From the NCBI RefSeq assembly GCF_900142035.1, contig NZ_FQZI01000003.1:479237-543236 (forward strand): a stretch of 64,000 bases of DNA. The letters run 5' to 3'. Of the stretch, positions 34,817 to 45,117 are shown one piece after another. The notes under the pieces were generated by a model, which was given only the letters and a program-made list of their open reading frames with translations, did no database searches and was not told the DNA's origin. This DNA comes from Flavobacterium terrae (lineage in GTDB: Bacteria; Bacteroidota; Bacteroidia; Flavobacteriales; Flavobacteriaceae). The translations under genes and the position numbers were made by a program. The number at the start of each line of letters is the position of its first letter. Position 1 is the first letter of the stretch.

Positions 34817-37396
34817 TTATTCTTTTATAATCTTGATTGTATTTTCTAAACCATCAACAGTTACTTTTACTAGATAAGTACCAGTAGATAATCTTGATAA
34901 ATCAACTTGAGATTGCATTGCATTTACAGATTTTGACAAAACCTCTTGCCCTAATAAATTATGAACAGAAACTTTGGAAATTTCTTTAGTGTAAGATAAG
35001 TTTAGTACATCTTTCACTGGATTTGGATAAGCTTTAAATCCTTCTAAGTTGAATGAAGATGTACTCAATGAAGCATCATATGCAGAAACCGCAAATGTTC
35101 CAGTTTCATCATTTCCATATTCCCAAACTCTAAAATACAATACTTCTCCAGGTGTTCTAGCTGTTAATGATATTAAAGGATGGTCTCCCGAAGCACTAGA
35201 TAAATCATCACAATCTTCAAGAATTAAAGCTCCACAAGAACCACTATAAACTGCCCCACCTGTGTCAGTTAAATTTCCTGCTATTTCATTAACTTCAAAA
35301 GTAATAGATCCTGAGGCTGGAACAACTGCACTATACCAAACATCGCCTCCTGAATAACTCGCACATGCAGGATCTGGAATAGATGGATCAGCCACTTCAG
35401 AATCTGTAGCAGATTCATTTGTTCCTACAATATCATTTGCAGCAAAATCAGCACCAGGTGTTAAAACAGTCGCTCCTATACAATCATCATTAGCTGGTGG
35501 TGGCGGAGCTGCTTGAGTTGTAAAACTATACTCTACACAACCTGTAGCACTACCTCCAGCATTAACTGAAATTACTTGCCAGTAATATGTTGTAGAATAA
35601 TCTAAACCTGTTATAATTTCAGTAAGATTTGTAGTATTACCTAAAAGAGTTAAAGTACCAGGACTTGTTCCTAAATAAACATCGTATCCATCCGGCATAG
35701 AACCTGTAACTGGAGCAGTCCAAGCGAAAGAAGTTCCTGTAGCTGTTAAAGTAACATTTGTAGCGCCGTTTGCTGGAGTAGTCAATGTAGCACATTCTGG
35801 AGCAAAAGGTAAAGTTGAAAAAGCGAATGGTCCAGACCAAAGACTTTCTCCATTACCACCACCACATACTGCACGAACATAAAACTCATAATCAGTATCT
35901 GCAGTTAAACCTGAATTAACTAAAAAAGAAGTATTATCGTTAACATTTGGATGAGACGGAGCTCCTGAAGGTGCTCCTCCACCAGCAGTAGTTACGTGTA
36001 AATCCCAAGCAGTTTCAGCACAACCCACATTCCAACTTAATTCAACAGAACTTGTAGTAGCATTTGCTGCAGATAATCCAGTTGGTTGAGGACAAGCCAC
36101 AGCAGCAGAAATTGTTATCAAATAATCTTCTACTTCTCCATAACTATTATTTGTACAAGGTGTAACAGCAGAACCATTAGTATTAAACATTGCTCTTACT
36201 CTCAAACGATGTTGTCCTAATGGTGGATTACATGATAAAACAATTGGAAAAGTTGCAGAACTACCTAAAACTCCTACTTGTCCACTACCTGTAACCTGAC
36301 CTACTGAAAAACCAATTCTTTCCGTAACATTATCAAAAACTCCATCATCATTATAATCAATCCAAGCTGCATAACCTTCTGAATATTGTCCTGCATAAAC
36401 AGTACAACCATAAGAACTACCAGCCTGTAAAGTTGTAGTCAAAGCACCATCAGAAGTATAATCTGAATAACCCGCTGTCCCACTTGGACATCCTGTTCCT
36501 GAATCATTATCCAAAGTATTCAAAGTAACTCTAGCGATAACATCACCATCCGTACATCCAAAAGTTGTTGTTGGCGTACAATAATTAACTGTTGCCCCTG
36601 TAGTAAATGATTGTATAGCACAACCTGTTGCACTTCCATTTGCATTTTTAGGAACAACTTGCCAATAATAAGTTGTATTTGCCAATAATGGAGCAGCAGG
36701 AGTATATGTTAAGCCAGTAGTATTCCCTGCTAAACCTGGAGTAGCAGATGTTCCAAAATAAACATCATAAGAAGTTGGCCCACCTGTAGCTGCGGTCCAG
36801 CTTAAAACAGGATTTCTAGCCACTCCTGTTGCAACATCAGCAGGCAATAACCCTGAAGCACAGTTAGGCGGAGTTAAAGCAACTTGAGAAATGACTACAC
36901 TGTCAATATAAAAATAACAATCACCTCCTGTATGCGTACCATTAAATCTTAATTGAAAATCTGATCCTGCTGGAACGGTACCAGCCGGAATTGAACCCGT
37001 CCAAGTAGCACATGCAGTCACAGATGTTGTAGTAACATTTCCAAATGTATTCCAAGTACCACCATTATCTGCAGAATATTGAATATCAACAGAAACACCT
37101 ACACCATCTCCTGTAGAATATTCTGTTGACTTCCAAACAAAAGACACATCAATTTGTTGTCCATTTGACGCTGCTACATAATTAGGAGTTGTAACAGAAC
37201 CTGCTGGCCCTGAAGACCAAAAATTTCTTCTCAAAGAAGCTGTTGCAACACACGGTGTTGTTGTTGATCTGGAAAAGCTAACATATGTCCAGCCAGCTGG
37301 GGTTGCAGTAGCTTCAAATCCCTCATTTACTGACATTTGTGCTTTTACATCCCATAAACCTAGGAGTAAAAACAACAATAAAGTAATTTTTTTCAT
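34817..37396 (-). CDS. Type IX-sorted multidomain surface protein (FN3, GEVED)
   Basis: The 859-residue protein has a signal peptide (1-19). A jelly-roll-like domain follows (about 20-170, ending DCYFYIDSVVISQ), then FN3-like domains and a GEVED domain (about 280-430, AAWIDYNDDGVFDN through GEVEDYLITI). Two more FN3-like domains, a PANDDCIGATVL domain (about 640-760) and a type IX type-A sorting tail (YPNPVKD, GTYLVKV) complete it. It is probably exported across the outer membrane and attached or released; adhesion is a reasonable guess. Many Cys pairs suggest disulfides. It is separately terminated from its similar neighbour. Confidence 0.9.
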   Translation of the reverse strand: MKKITLLLFLLLGLWDVKAQMSVNEGFEATATPAGWTYVSFSRSTTTPCVATASLRRNFWSSGPAGSVTTPNYVAASNGQQIDVSFVWKSTEYSTGDGVGVSVDIQYSADNGGTWNTFGNVTTTSVTACATWTGSIPAGTVPAGSDFQLRFNGTHTGGDCYFYIDSVVISQVALTPPNCASGLLPADVATGVARNPVLSWTAATGGPTSYDVYFGTSATPGLAGNTTGLTYTPAAPLLANTTYYWQVVPKNANGSATGCAIQSFTTGATVNYCTPTTTFGCTDGDVIARVTLNTLDNDSGTGCPSGTAGYSDYTSDGALTTTLQAGSSYGCTVYAGQYSEGYAAWIDYNDDGVFDNVTERIGFSVGQVTGSGQVGVLGSSATFPIVLSCNPPLGQHRLRVRAMFNTNGSAVTPCTNNSYGEVEDYLITISAAVACPQPTGLSAANATTSSVELSWNVGCAETAWDLHVTTAGGGAPSGAPSHPNVNDNTSFLVNSGLTADTDYEFYVRAVCGGGNGESLWSGPFAFSTLPFAPECATLTTPANGATNVTLTATGTSFAWTAPVTGSMPDGYDVYLGTSPGTLTLLGNTTNLTEIITGLDYSTTYYWQVISVNAGGSATGCVEYSFTTQAAPPPPANDDCIGATVLTPGADFAANDIVGTNESATDSEVADPSIPDPACASYSGGDVWYSAVVPASGSITFEVNEIAGNLTDTGGAVYSGSCGALILEDCDDLSSASGDHPLISLTARTPGEVLYFRVWEYGNDETGTFAVSAYDASLSTSSFNLEGFKAYPNPVKDVLNLSYTKEISKVSVHNLLGQEVLSKSVNAMQSQVDLSRLSTGTYLVKVTVDGLENTIKIIKE

Positions 37397-37480
37397 AAAA
37401 TGTTATGTTTGATTATTTTTACTAATTTAATAATTTTTTAATAAAAAAGCATAAAACAAACAATAATATCGGTAAAAAAC

Positions 37481-37510
37481 ACAAAAACCATGCTTATGCA
37501 TGGTTTTTGT
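37481..37510 (-). terminator. Terminator with CCATGC stem
   Basis: ACAAAAACCATGC (37481-37493) pairs exactly with GCATGGTTTTTGT (37498-37510), with a 4-nt loop. It lies downstream of the gene at 37531-39984. Confidence 0.9.
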
Positions 37511-37530
37511 TGAATATTTTTAAGAAATAC

Positions 37531-39984
37531 TTAATTCTTAACTATTTTTATTGTTTTAGATTGACCTTCAGAAGTTACTTTAACAAAATAGTTCCCAGAG
37601 TTTAGACTAGAGATATTAATTTGCCCTTGAGATGCATTTAAATCTTTAGCTAAAACCTTTTGTCCTAACATATTAAAAACTTCAACAGATGATATCTCTG
37701 ATGAATGTGATAAATTCAACACATCACTTACTGGATTAGGATATGCTTTGAAATTAACAAAACTAAAAGAATCATTTGCCAATGATGTATCTGTAAGTTT
37801 TAAAGTAAATGTTCCTTGTTCTGCTGAACCACTCCAAACTTGAACATAATAAGTTGATCCTGCAACCAGCCCTGTCATAGCTTCGGTTGAAGAAGTAGTA
37901 AAATCAGAATTACAAGTGCCTGTAACTGGAGTTAAAGATGAGCAATCAACTCCTTCATAAACATTAAAATTTCCAGAAGTCATAGTTCCATTAGTAACCA
38001 CACATTCTACAGTTCCTGAAGTTGGTGCAACAAATGAAAACCAAACATCTTGAATTGCACCAAAAAGATCACAAGAAGGCTGAGTTGAAGATACGTCTCC
38101 ATAAGAGTTATCAGAATTTGTAGTTGAACCATCAACATTAACCGCAAGAGCAGAGGCACAAGTCTGATTTGGAACTGCCGGAGGATTTATTGTAGCACAA
38201 GTAACATTCATAATGTAATTTCCAGTACTAGTAGAATTCCAACCTTCTATTGCAATATAATATGTAGTAGTTCCATCAGAATTAAAATTTAATTTAGATC
38301 TAGTTCCAGCTCCAGGACAAGCAGTTGTCCCTGCATCATCATTTCCTGCTACTAATGTTAAATTACCTGATGTACCAGTATAAACTAAAACAGATGTATC
38401 ATAATTAGAACCACACAATTCTAAAGTCACTGTTTGAGCGATGCCTGATCCTGTAAAAGAATACCAAACATTTGGAGCATCCATATCTGCACCAAATCCA
38501 TCAGGAGCAGAATCTTCGTCTAGAGTTGCATAAGTTGTACTTCCACTGTAAGTATTACCACAAGCTATTGGTTGAGCATTAGCAAAATTATCATTTGCTG
38601 GTGGCGATAATGTTGTGCCTGAAGCCTCATTTGTTCCAGTAGAAACATTAAAGTAAAAATCATAAGGCCCTGAACCACATCTTACGTATTCATATACTTT
38701 AGCATAATAAGTAGTACCGTTAGTTAATCCTGTAACTGTAACAGAAGTTCCTGTTCCATCATAAACAATTTGTTCTCCACTTCCAGCATAAGCTGCACTA
38801 GCTGTTAATGCTGGTCCATTACCATTCATTGGATCTGTAAATGAATTTACTGTATTAAAAATAACAACTCTTCTATTCCCATTTCCGTTTGTCCATGAAA
38901 AAGGCAATGAAGTTAAGGTTGCAGTCCCAGATGTCATAACAGTTGCTTGCGTAGCGGGAGCTGATGGCGGATTAATACTTACTGAAGCTGTTTGCGCTGA
39001 CTGTCCAGAAACTGTACAGGTAACATTCAATCTATAATAAATTGTTGATCCGACAAAAGCCGGCGGTGTATAAGTAGCTGTTGTCGCTCCCGTACCTCCA
39101 ACAACTGGAGCCCAAGCATCAGTTGCTCCATTATCATCAGATTCCTCCCATTGAAAAGTAATACCTGTTGCTCCAGTAGTGTAACCTGTCGCTACTAAAT
39201 TTGAAGGTGTTGAACCTATACAAATATTCTGTGTTGCTGGAGTTATAGAACCTGCTACTGGAGTTCCTGCACAAGGCGTTGGAGGAGTGAACCTAAAAAT
39301 CTGATTAGTTGCTGGCTTAGTATTAATATTTGTTATTGAAGTTGAACTACTAACTGCTGGTGAAGAAACATTAGTCAAATTCAAATAACTACCTGCACCA
39401 GAACCCGTTGCTGAGCCTATACCAATTGATGCAGAACCTGAACTAACTGCTGTTGCCTCTTGTCTATAAATAAACTCAATAATATTAGTGGTTTCATACA
39501 ATTTAACTTGAAAACTTATTACTGGAGTTGATGAAGCATAATTCCATTCCCAATTTTTCCATTCAACGGTAAGTACTCTATTAGGAGCGGTACCAGTTAA
39601 CTCATAACTCGCTAAAGAAGAAGCTGGAGTTGCTCCATCTAAATCATCCCATAAAGGAGCAATAATAGGTCTTGAATTTGCATTAGCAGTGCTAAAATCA
39701 TTTCCAGTTAATGATGAAGTTCCAGTCATATTAAAACTAATTAAACCATTGGAACTCATTTTAAATTGTGTATAACTCACTCCTTCATAAACAAATGTAA
39801 ATCCAATGTTCTGAGCAGAACTCATAAAGGTATCTGCTCTAACGCCTGAAATAGTTGTCGCCCCAGCACTGTTGTCAGTATAAGTTCCCGTTGTACTTAA
39901 GAAACCATACGTCGATGCCGATTGTGCAAACGATGACATAATACTAAACATCGCTAACAACATTAATAAAGTAATTTTTTTCAT
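37531..39984 (-). CDS. Type IX-sorted multidomain surface protein (Ig/FN3-like)
   Basis: The 817-residue protein has a signal peptide (1-20). An N-terminal beta domain follows (about 25-230; FKMSSNGLISFN, PIIAPLWDDLDG), as in nidogen-like or lectin-like modules. Ig/FN3-like repeats (about 240-460), two PANDNFANAQPIACG-type domains (about 460-730) and a type IX tail (YPNPVSDVLNLSHSSE, GNYFVKV) follow. Composition is rich in Thr, Ser, Gly and Asn. It shares the tail and signal peptide style of the next gene but not its domain order, so the two look like related surface proteins. Confidence 0.88.
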   Translation of the reverse strand: MKKITLLMLLAMFSIMSSFAQSASTYGFLSTTGTYTDNSAGATTISGVRADTFMSSAQNIGFTFVYEGVSYTQFKMSSNGLISFNMTGTSSLTGNDFSTANANSRPIIAPLWDDLDGATPASSLASYELTGTAPNRVLTVEWKNWEWNYASSTPVISFQVKLYETTNIIEFIYRQEATAVSSGSASIGIGSATGSGAGSYLNLTNVSSPAVSSSTSITNINTKPATNQIFRFTPPTPCAGTPVAGSITPATQNICIGSTPSNLVATGYTTGATGITFQWEESDDNGATDAWAPVVGGTGATTATYTPPAFVGSTIYYRLNVTCTVSGQSAQTASVSINPPSAPATQATVMTSGTATLTSLPFSWTNGNGNRRVVIFNTVNSFTDPMNGNGPALTASAAYAGSGEQIVYDGTGTSVTVTGLTNGTTYYAKVYEYVRCGSGPYDFYFNVSTGTNEASGTTLSPPANDNFANAQPIACGNTYSGSTTYATLDEDSAPDGFGADMDAPNVWYSFTGSGIAQTVTLELCGSNYDTSVLVYTGTSGNLTLVAGNDDAGTTACPGAGTRSKLNFNSDGTTTYYIAIEGWNSTSTGNYIMNVTCATINPPAVPNQTCASALAVNVDGSTTNSDNSYGDVSSTQPSCDLFGAIQDVWFSFVAPTSGTVECVVTNGTMTSGNFNVYEGVDCSSLTPVTGTCNSDFTTSSTEAMTGLVAGSTYYVQVWSGSAEQGTFTLKLTDTSLANDSFSFVNFKAYPNPVSDVLNLSHSSEISSVEVFNMLGQKVLAKDLNASQGQINISSLNSGNYFVKVTSEGQSKTIKIVKN

Positions 39985-40067
39985 AAATAATAGTTTGATT
40001 TGACCACTAATTTACAAAAAATTAACACTCCTTTAAATAATTAAATAATCAATTCGATAAAAAACAA

Positions 40068-40094
40068 AAAAACCATGCAAATTGCATGGTTTTT
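40068..40094 (-). terminator. Terminator with CCATGC stem after fabV
   Basis: AAAAACCATGC (40068-40078) pairs with GCATGGTTTTT (40084-40094). It uses the same CCATGC stem as the terminator at 37481. Confidence 0.88.
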
Positions 40095-40119
40095 CTTAAT
40101 AATATCTGAATTAACGATT

Positions 40120-41310
40120 TTACAAAATACTTGGTATATTAACCATTTCATCAGTATCTGCTAAGTAGTCTACTCCATCAAATCCAAATCCGAAAAGATT
40201 TAAGAAATCATGCTTGTATCCTGCCAAATCCCCAATCTCTTTTAAAGTATCTGTATCTGCTTTAGACCACAAGGATTTAACAGTATCTTGAACATCAGCA
40301 CGCATTTCCCAGTCATCTATCCTAATACGACCTTTATCATCTAATGACACTTCTCCTCCGTTATACAATCTATCGGCAAATAAACGTTGCATTTGCTCTA
40401 TACAACCCTCATGCAATCCTTTTTCTTTCATTGTTTTATATAACAACGATATATACAATGGAATAACAGGGATCGCTGAACTTGCTTGAGTAACTAAGGC
40501 TTTATTTACAGACACGTAAGCTTTTCCTCCTAAATCTTTTAATACATCAGAAATTTCAAAAGCTGTAGCTTCCAAATGATCCTTTGCTCTACCAATAGTT
40601 CCTTTACGATAAACCGCTTCTGTAACTTCTGGTCCAATATACGAATAAGCAACTGTCGTAGCGCCATCAGCCAATACTCCAGCATTTTTCATAGCCTCAA
40701 TCCACATAGTCCAATCTTCTCCACCCATAACAACAACTGTGTTATCAATATCTTCTTGTACAGCTGGTTCAATGGAAACCTGAGAAACTACACCTGTATG
40801 AAAATCAACCGTTTTATCAGAAAAAGTTTGACCAATAGGTTTTAAAGCTGAACGATGTAAAACTCCTGTTTTAGGATGTAATCGTACTGGTGATGCTAAA
40901 CTATAGATAATTAAATCTACTTGACCTAGGTCAGACTTAATCATATCTATTGTTTTTTGTTTTATTTCATCAGAAAAAGCATCTCCATTAATACTTTTAG
41001 CATATAAACCAGCTTTTTGAGCTTCTTGTTCGAAAGCAGCTGAATTATACCATCCTGGAGTAGCTGTTTTCCCTGGAGCTGGTTCTTTTTCAAAGAAAAC
41101 TCCAATAGTAGAAGCTCCAGATCCAAATGCTGCAGTAATTCTTGAAGCTAAACCAAATCCTGTTGAAGCTCCAACAACTAAAACTCTTTTTGGTCCATTT
41201 ATTTCTCCTTTAGACTTTACATATTCAATTTGATTTTTAATGCTTTGCGCACACCCTTCAGGATGAGCTGTTAAACATATAAATCCTCGCATTCTAGGCT
41301 CTATAATCAT
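40120..41310 (-). CDS. fabV: Enoyl-ACP / trans-2-enoyl-CoA reductase FabV
   Basis: The 396-residue product starts MIIEPRMRGFICLTAHPEGC and has the NAD-binding VLVVGASTGFGLASRI. The active-site SYIGPEVTEAVYRKGTIGRAK carries the Tyr-x8-Lys typical of FabV/Ter. The enzyme reduces the double bond of enoyl-ACP or enoyl-CoA in fatty-acid synthesis; FabV-type enzymes are often resistant to triclosan. It has its own -7 promoter element and terminator, though recN lies just upstream. Confidence 0.95.
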   Translation of the reverse strand: MIIEPRMRGFICLTAHPEGCAQSIKNQIEYVKSKGEINGPKRVLVVGASTGFGLASRITAAFGSGASTIGVFFEKEPAPGKTATPGWYNSAAFEQEAQKAGLYAKSINGDAFSDEIKQKTIDMIKSDLGQVDLIIYSLASPVRLHPKTGVLHRSALKPIGQTFSDKTVDFHTGVVSQVSIEPAVQEDIDNTVVVMGGEDWTMWIEAMKNAGVLADGATTVAYSYIGPEVTEAVYRKGTIGRAKDHLEATAFEISDVLKDLGGKAYVSVNKALVTQASSAIPVIPLYISLLYKTMKEKGLHEGCIEQMQRLFADRLYNGGEVSLDDKGRIRIDDWEMRADVQDTVKSLWSKADTDTLKEIGDLAGYKHDFLNLFGFGFDGVDYLADTDEMVNIPSIL

Positions 41311-41335
41311 AATTTATTTTAATTAGTTTGTATGG

Positions 41336-41343
41336 CAAATTTA
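41336..41343 (-). promoter_or_regulatory. -7 element before fabV
   Basis: On the minus strand this reads TAAATTTG followed by CC. It lies in the recN-fabV gap, 25 bp before the fabV ATG. Confidence 0.55.
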
Positions 41344-41353
41344 ATCTAAATAA

Positions 41354-43006
41354 TTAGTTAAGCAAAGCTTTTGCATGTGTAATAGCTGATTCAGAAATAT
41401 CTTTGCCTGAAAGCATTTCTGCTATTTCTACTACTCTTTCTTCGCTATTTAATAATTTGAGTTCTGATACAGTTGTATCTTCTTTATCAGACTTAAATAC
41501 TTTATAATGTTGATCACCTTTTGCAGCAATTTGTGGCAAATGTGTTATGGCAAAAACCTGCATTTTCAAACTCATCACCTTCATTATATCACCCATTTTT
41601 TGAGCAATTTCTCCAGAAACTCCAGTGTCTATTTCGTCAAAAATTATAGTTGGTAATTTAGAATAATCTGCCAGAATCGATTTCACCGCAAGCATAATTC
41701 TTGACATTTCTCCTCCCGATGCTACTTTTTTAAGCAAACCGAAATCTGTACCCTTATTTGCAGAAAACAACAATAGAATTTCATCTTTACCTGTAGTCAA
41801 AAAGCTTTCTGATAATTTGAATTCAAATGAAAATCTTGCATTAGGCATACCTAATTGTGACAAAACATCTACAATTTTATCAATCAATATAGGCGCAGCT
41901 GATTTTCTACTTTCTGTAATTTTTGAAGACAGTTGTTCTAAAGAAATTTCTTGTTCTTCTAAATTCTTAATTAGCTTTAAAATTTTACTATCTAAATCAT
42001 CGGCTAAAACTACTTTTGAATCTAAATCATTTTGAATTTCTAAAAGCTCTTCAACAGTAGCAACATTGTGTTTTTTTTGAAGGTTGTATATTATTTGTAG
42101 TTTCTGACTTACCAACTCCAATTTTTCTGGATCATTGAATAACTTTTCAGCTTGAATCAATACTTCTTTTGAAATATCATCAAACTCAATTAAAACACTT
42201 GAAACTCTATCTAATAAATTTTTATAATCTTCCGATAAGTTGGCTACTTTTTGTAGTGAGTTTTTAACTTCTTTTAAACTTTGTATAATCCCAATTTCTT
42301 CTTCATTAGCCAATCCCAGAGATTTGTCTAAATTTTCCTTTATGAATTCAACATTATTAAGCTTCTCATAAGTTGATTCTAATTCTATTTGTTCACCAGC
42401 TTTTAAATTTGCTGAAAGTAATTCTTCTAATAAAAATGAATTATAATCTGCCTCTTTAGAGAGAGATTCTTTTTCATTTTGAAGTTTTTTTAATTCACTT
42501 TTTATTGATTTAAATTCAGAAAGATGTTTTTTGTATTCAGCTAAAATATCTTGATTATTAGCAATTGCGTCAAGAATTTCAATCTGATAAGACTCTTCTG
42601 TTAATTCTCTAGTTTGATGTTGTGAATGAATATCTATTAAAAACTCTCCTAAATCTTGTAATTCAGACAAGTTTACAGGGCTGTCATTTATAAAAGCTCT
42701 AGATTTACCCGATGGTAAAATTTCTCTACGAATTATCGTTTGATCTTCATAATCTAAATCATTAGATTCAAAAAACGCTTTTAAAGCATATTTAGTCAAA
42801 TCAAAATGAGCTTCAATAATACATTTTTGCTCTTTATCTTTTAAAGAAGTTAAATCAGCTCGATTTCCTAGAACTAATCCTAATGCACCTAATAGTATCG
42901 ATTTTCCTGCACCAGTTTCACCAGTAATAATAGAAAATTGGTTAGAAAAATTCATTTCTAACTGTTCAATTAATGCGAAATTTTTAATTGATAATGATGT
43001 AAGCAT
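41354..43006 (-). CDS. recN: DNA repair protein RecN
   Basis: The 550-residue SMC-like ATPase has Walker A in ITGETGAGKSILLGALGLVLGNRAD. A long coiled-coil centre (about 150-370) is followed by the signature and Walker B in VASGGEMSRIMLAVKSI and TIIFDEIDTGVSG. RecN acts in double-strand break repair and cohesion. Its ATG lies only 4 bp after a -7 element that overlaps the end of the DUF4835 gene, so it has a promoter inside the cluster. It belongs to the conserved bamD-rpoZ-coaBC-DUF4835-recN block. Confidence 0.96.
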   Translation of the reverse strand: MLTSLSIKNFALIEQLEMNFSNQFSIITGETGAGKSILLGALGLVLGNRADLTSLKDKEQKCIIEAHFDLTKYALKAFFESNDLDYEDQTIIRREILPSGKSRAFINDSPVNLSELQDLGEFLIDIHSQHQTRELTEESYQIEILDAIANNQDILAEYKKHLSEFKSIKSELKKLQNEKESLSKEADYNSFLLEELLSANLKAGEQIELESTYEKLNNVEFIKENLDKSLGLANEEEIGIIQSLKEVKNSLQKVANLSEDYKNLLDRVSSVLIEFDDISKEVLIQAEKLFNDPEKLELVSQKLQIIYNLQKKHNVATVEELLEIQNDLDSKVVLADDLDSKILKLIKNLEEQEISLEQLSSKITESRKSAAPILIDKIVDVLSQLGMPNARFSFEFKLSESFLTTGKDEILLLFSANKGTDFGLLKKVASGGEMSRIMLAVKSILADYSKLPTIIFDEIDTGVSGEIAQKMGDIMKVMSLKMQVFAITHLPQIAAKGDQHYKVFKSDKEDTTVSELKLLNSEERVVEIAEMLSGKDISESAITHAKALLN

Positions 43007-43010
43007 TTGG

Positions 43011-43018
43011 CAAATTTA
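43011..43018 (-). promoter_or_regulatory. -7 element directly before recN
   Basis: On the minus strand TAAATTTG ends 4 bp before the recN ATG and overlaps the DUF4835 stop codon, so the recN mRNA would be leaderless. Confidence 0.55.
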
Positions 43019-43903
43019 GTAACTAATTTGACTCCATTTGCTAGAATTAGTAGGAGATAATCTATTTAAGTTATCAACAACTTCAGTAATATCTACTTTG
43101 GGACCATCAGTAAATATATTAAGTATTTCATCTGCTTTAGCATCAAAAAATACTCGTGTTAAATATGCATTGGGGCGAACATTTGAAACTTCTCTGAGAG
43201 TTTTTAATGCCTTTCTAATACCTTCTTTACCTTCCTTAAGATTATCAGACATTTTGTCTAAAGCACCATAATGGTATTCATAGATAGCTTTTCTAAAAGG
43301 CGCATAAGTGGGAGAAATCATATCATTAACTAAATAATATCTATTTTGATTTCCATTAGAAGTCCATGCTTTTTCTTGAGTTTGCTGAGCATTATTTACA
43401 ATATTCATTGCATTTTCTAATGCTTTAGTTCCTCCTTCAGGTGAAAATGAATCTGCATCAACAGCGATGATCATATTAGCATAAAAAGCTAATATTGATA
43501 ATAAATTAGAATCAAATGAATTAGGATTGAAAATTAAATTTTGAAATTCAGTGTACGTAAAACTAACATCCTTATCATTAATATTCAGGATAGGAGAATT
43601 ATAAGTAGAATTAAAAATAGGTCTTGAAGCTTGAACCTGTAATATCGCTGTAAATTGATCTACATTATTATAACTCAAAACATTAAAGAAAAAAGAACAA
43701 TTAATCTTTTCAGGTCCTTTAAAAGTTTTATCAGTCCATTTCGTATTGTTTAAAAACTCTGTTAATGATTTTTGCAACGTTTTAAATACTTGTTGATTAG
43801 TTGCAGCAACCTGATCAGTATTAAATGTGACTGTACAATTTAATTCTTGCGCTTGCGATAAGCTAAAAATAAAAAGTATAAAAACCGTAAAATATTTACG
43901 CAT
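43016..43903 (-). CDS. DUF4835 family secreted protein
   Basis: The 295-residue protein has a signal peptide (MRKYFTVFILFIFSLSQAQ) and begins ELNCTVTFNTDQVAATNQQVFKTLQKSLTEFLNNTKWT, the DUF4835 signature. The family is restricted to Bacteroidetes and regularly sits between coaBC and recN, as here. Its start overlaps the coaBC stop by 8 bp, so the two are translationally coupled. Its location (periplasm or outer membrane) follows from the signal peptide; its role is unknown. Confidence 0.92.
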   Translation of the reverse strand: MRKYFTVFILFIFSLSQAQELNCTVTFNTDQVAATNQQVFKTLQKSLTEFLNNTKWTDKTFKGPEKINCSFFFNVLSYNNVDQFTAILQVQASRPIFNSTYNSPILNINDKDVSFTYTEFQNLIFNPNSFDSNLLSILAFYANMIIAVDADSFSPEGGTKALENAMNIVNNAQQTQEKAWTSNGNQNRYYLVNDMISPTYAPFRKAIYEYHYGALDKMSDNLKEGKEGIRKALKTLREVSNVRPNAYLTRVFFDAKADEILNIFTDGPKVDITEVVDNLNRLSPTNSSKWSQISY

Positions 43904-45104
43904 AATGTGTTATAATTTTATTTACAATATCTATGGCCACATCCTCTTTAGATTTTAATTCTTGAGGTTCAACTAAAAAGTTTTTATCGATGAATGTTAC
44001 TTTATTAGTTGGTTTTCCAAATCCTGCACCCGAATCATTTAAAGAGTTAAGCACAATCAAATCTAAGTTTTTTTTCTGGATTTTTTGCTTAGCATGTTCA
44101 ATTTCATTTTCTGTTTCCAATGCAAAGCCTATCAAAAATTGATTTTTCTTAATTTGACCTAATGAAGCTAAAATATCTTTTGTTTTTTCTAACTCTATTG
44201 TAAACGAAGAATCTGACTTTTTTATTTTCTGAGAAGCAATGTTTTTAGGCCTATAATCTGCAACAGCTGCAGCAGCAATAGCCACATCTACATCATTAAA
44301 ATACTCATGACATGCGTTGTACATTTCTTCTGTAGAAGTAATTCTAATTAAATTAATGGAAGAATTCCTAACTTTTAAATGGGTAGGTCCAGATACCAAA
44401 ATAACTTGTGCACCTAATCCAGCAGCGGCATTAGCAATGTCAAATCCCATCTTACCCGAAGAGTGATTACCTATAAAGCGAACCGGATCAATAGCTTCGT
44501 ATGTAGGCCCTGCTGTAACCAAGATCTTTTTTCCTTTAAGTGGTAATTTATTTTCTATATCTTTTTCAAGAAAAGAAATAATATTTTCAGGTTCAGCCAT
44601 TCGGCCCTCTCCTGACAAACCACTTGCTAATTCTCCATTTTCTGCTGGTATTATTGTATTACCAAAACGTTTTAGTGCTTCAAAACTAGACAAAGTTGAT
44701 GGATGTTTGTACATGTCTAAATCCATAGCTGGTGCAAAATATACAGGACATTTTGCAGAAAGATATGTTGCAATAAGTAAATTATCACAATTACCATTAA
44801 CCATTTTAGACATAGTATTCGCAGTGGCAGGAGCAATAATCATATAATCTGCCCAAAGAGCTAAATCAACATGATTATTCCATACCCCATTTCCTTCTTC
44901 TTCATTAAAAAAGGAAGAATAAACTGGATTTTTAGATAATGTAGAAAGTGTTAAGGGAGTAACAAAATCTAAAGAAGCAGGTGTCATAATCACTTGGACC
45001 TGAGCACCTGCTTTTATAAAAAGTCTAACCAATAATGCTGACTTATAAGCGGCAATTCCACCAGAAACACCTAGTATTATTTTTTTACCACTTAAAACAG
45101 ACAT
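43896..45104 (-). CDS. coaBC: Bifunctional phosphopantothenoylcysteine decarboxylase / phosphopantothenate-cysteine ligase
   Basis: The N-terminal CoaC flavoprotein (1-180) has GVSGGIAAYKSALLVRLF, the catalytic His in NHVDLA, and MVNGNCDNLL with the conserved Cys. The CoaB half (about 185-402) has ILVTAGPTYEAIDPVRFIGNHSSGKMG. Together they make 4'-phosphopantetheine from phosphopantothenate and cysteine. Full length for the family. It lies 13 bp after rpoZ and overlaps the DUF4835 gene by 8 bp in a single transcription unit. Confidence 0.96.
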   Translation of the reverse strand: MSVLSGKKIILGVSGGIAAYKSALLVRLFIKAGAQVQVIMTPASLDFVTPLTLSTLSKNPVYSSFFNEEEGNGVWNNHVDLALWADYMIIAPATANTMSKMVNGNCDNLLIATYLSAKCPVYFAPAMDLDMYKHPSTLSSFEALKRFGNTIIPAENGELASGLSGEGRMAEPENIISFLEKDIENKLPLKGKKILVTAGPTYEAIDPVRFIGNHSSGKMGFDIANAAAGLGAQVILVSGPTHLKVRNSSINLIRITSTEEMYNACHEYFNDVDVAIAAAAVADYRPKNIASQKIKKSDSSFTIELEKTKDILASLGQIKKNQFLIGFALETENEIEHAKQKIQKKNLDLIVLNSLNDSGAGFGKPTNKVTFIDKNFLVEPQELKSKEDVAIDIVNKIITHYA

Positions 45105-45117
45105 GACGGTTGTTGTT

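Noticed and set aside
34817..39984. The two large surface-protein genes as one duplicated gene
   Set aside because: They share signal and sorting tail style, but the domain order differs, so a simple tandem duplication is not supported.
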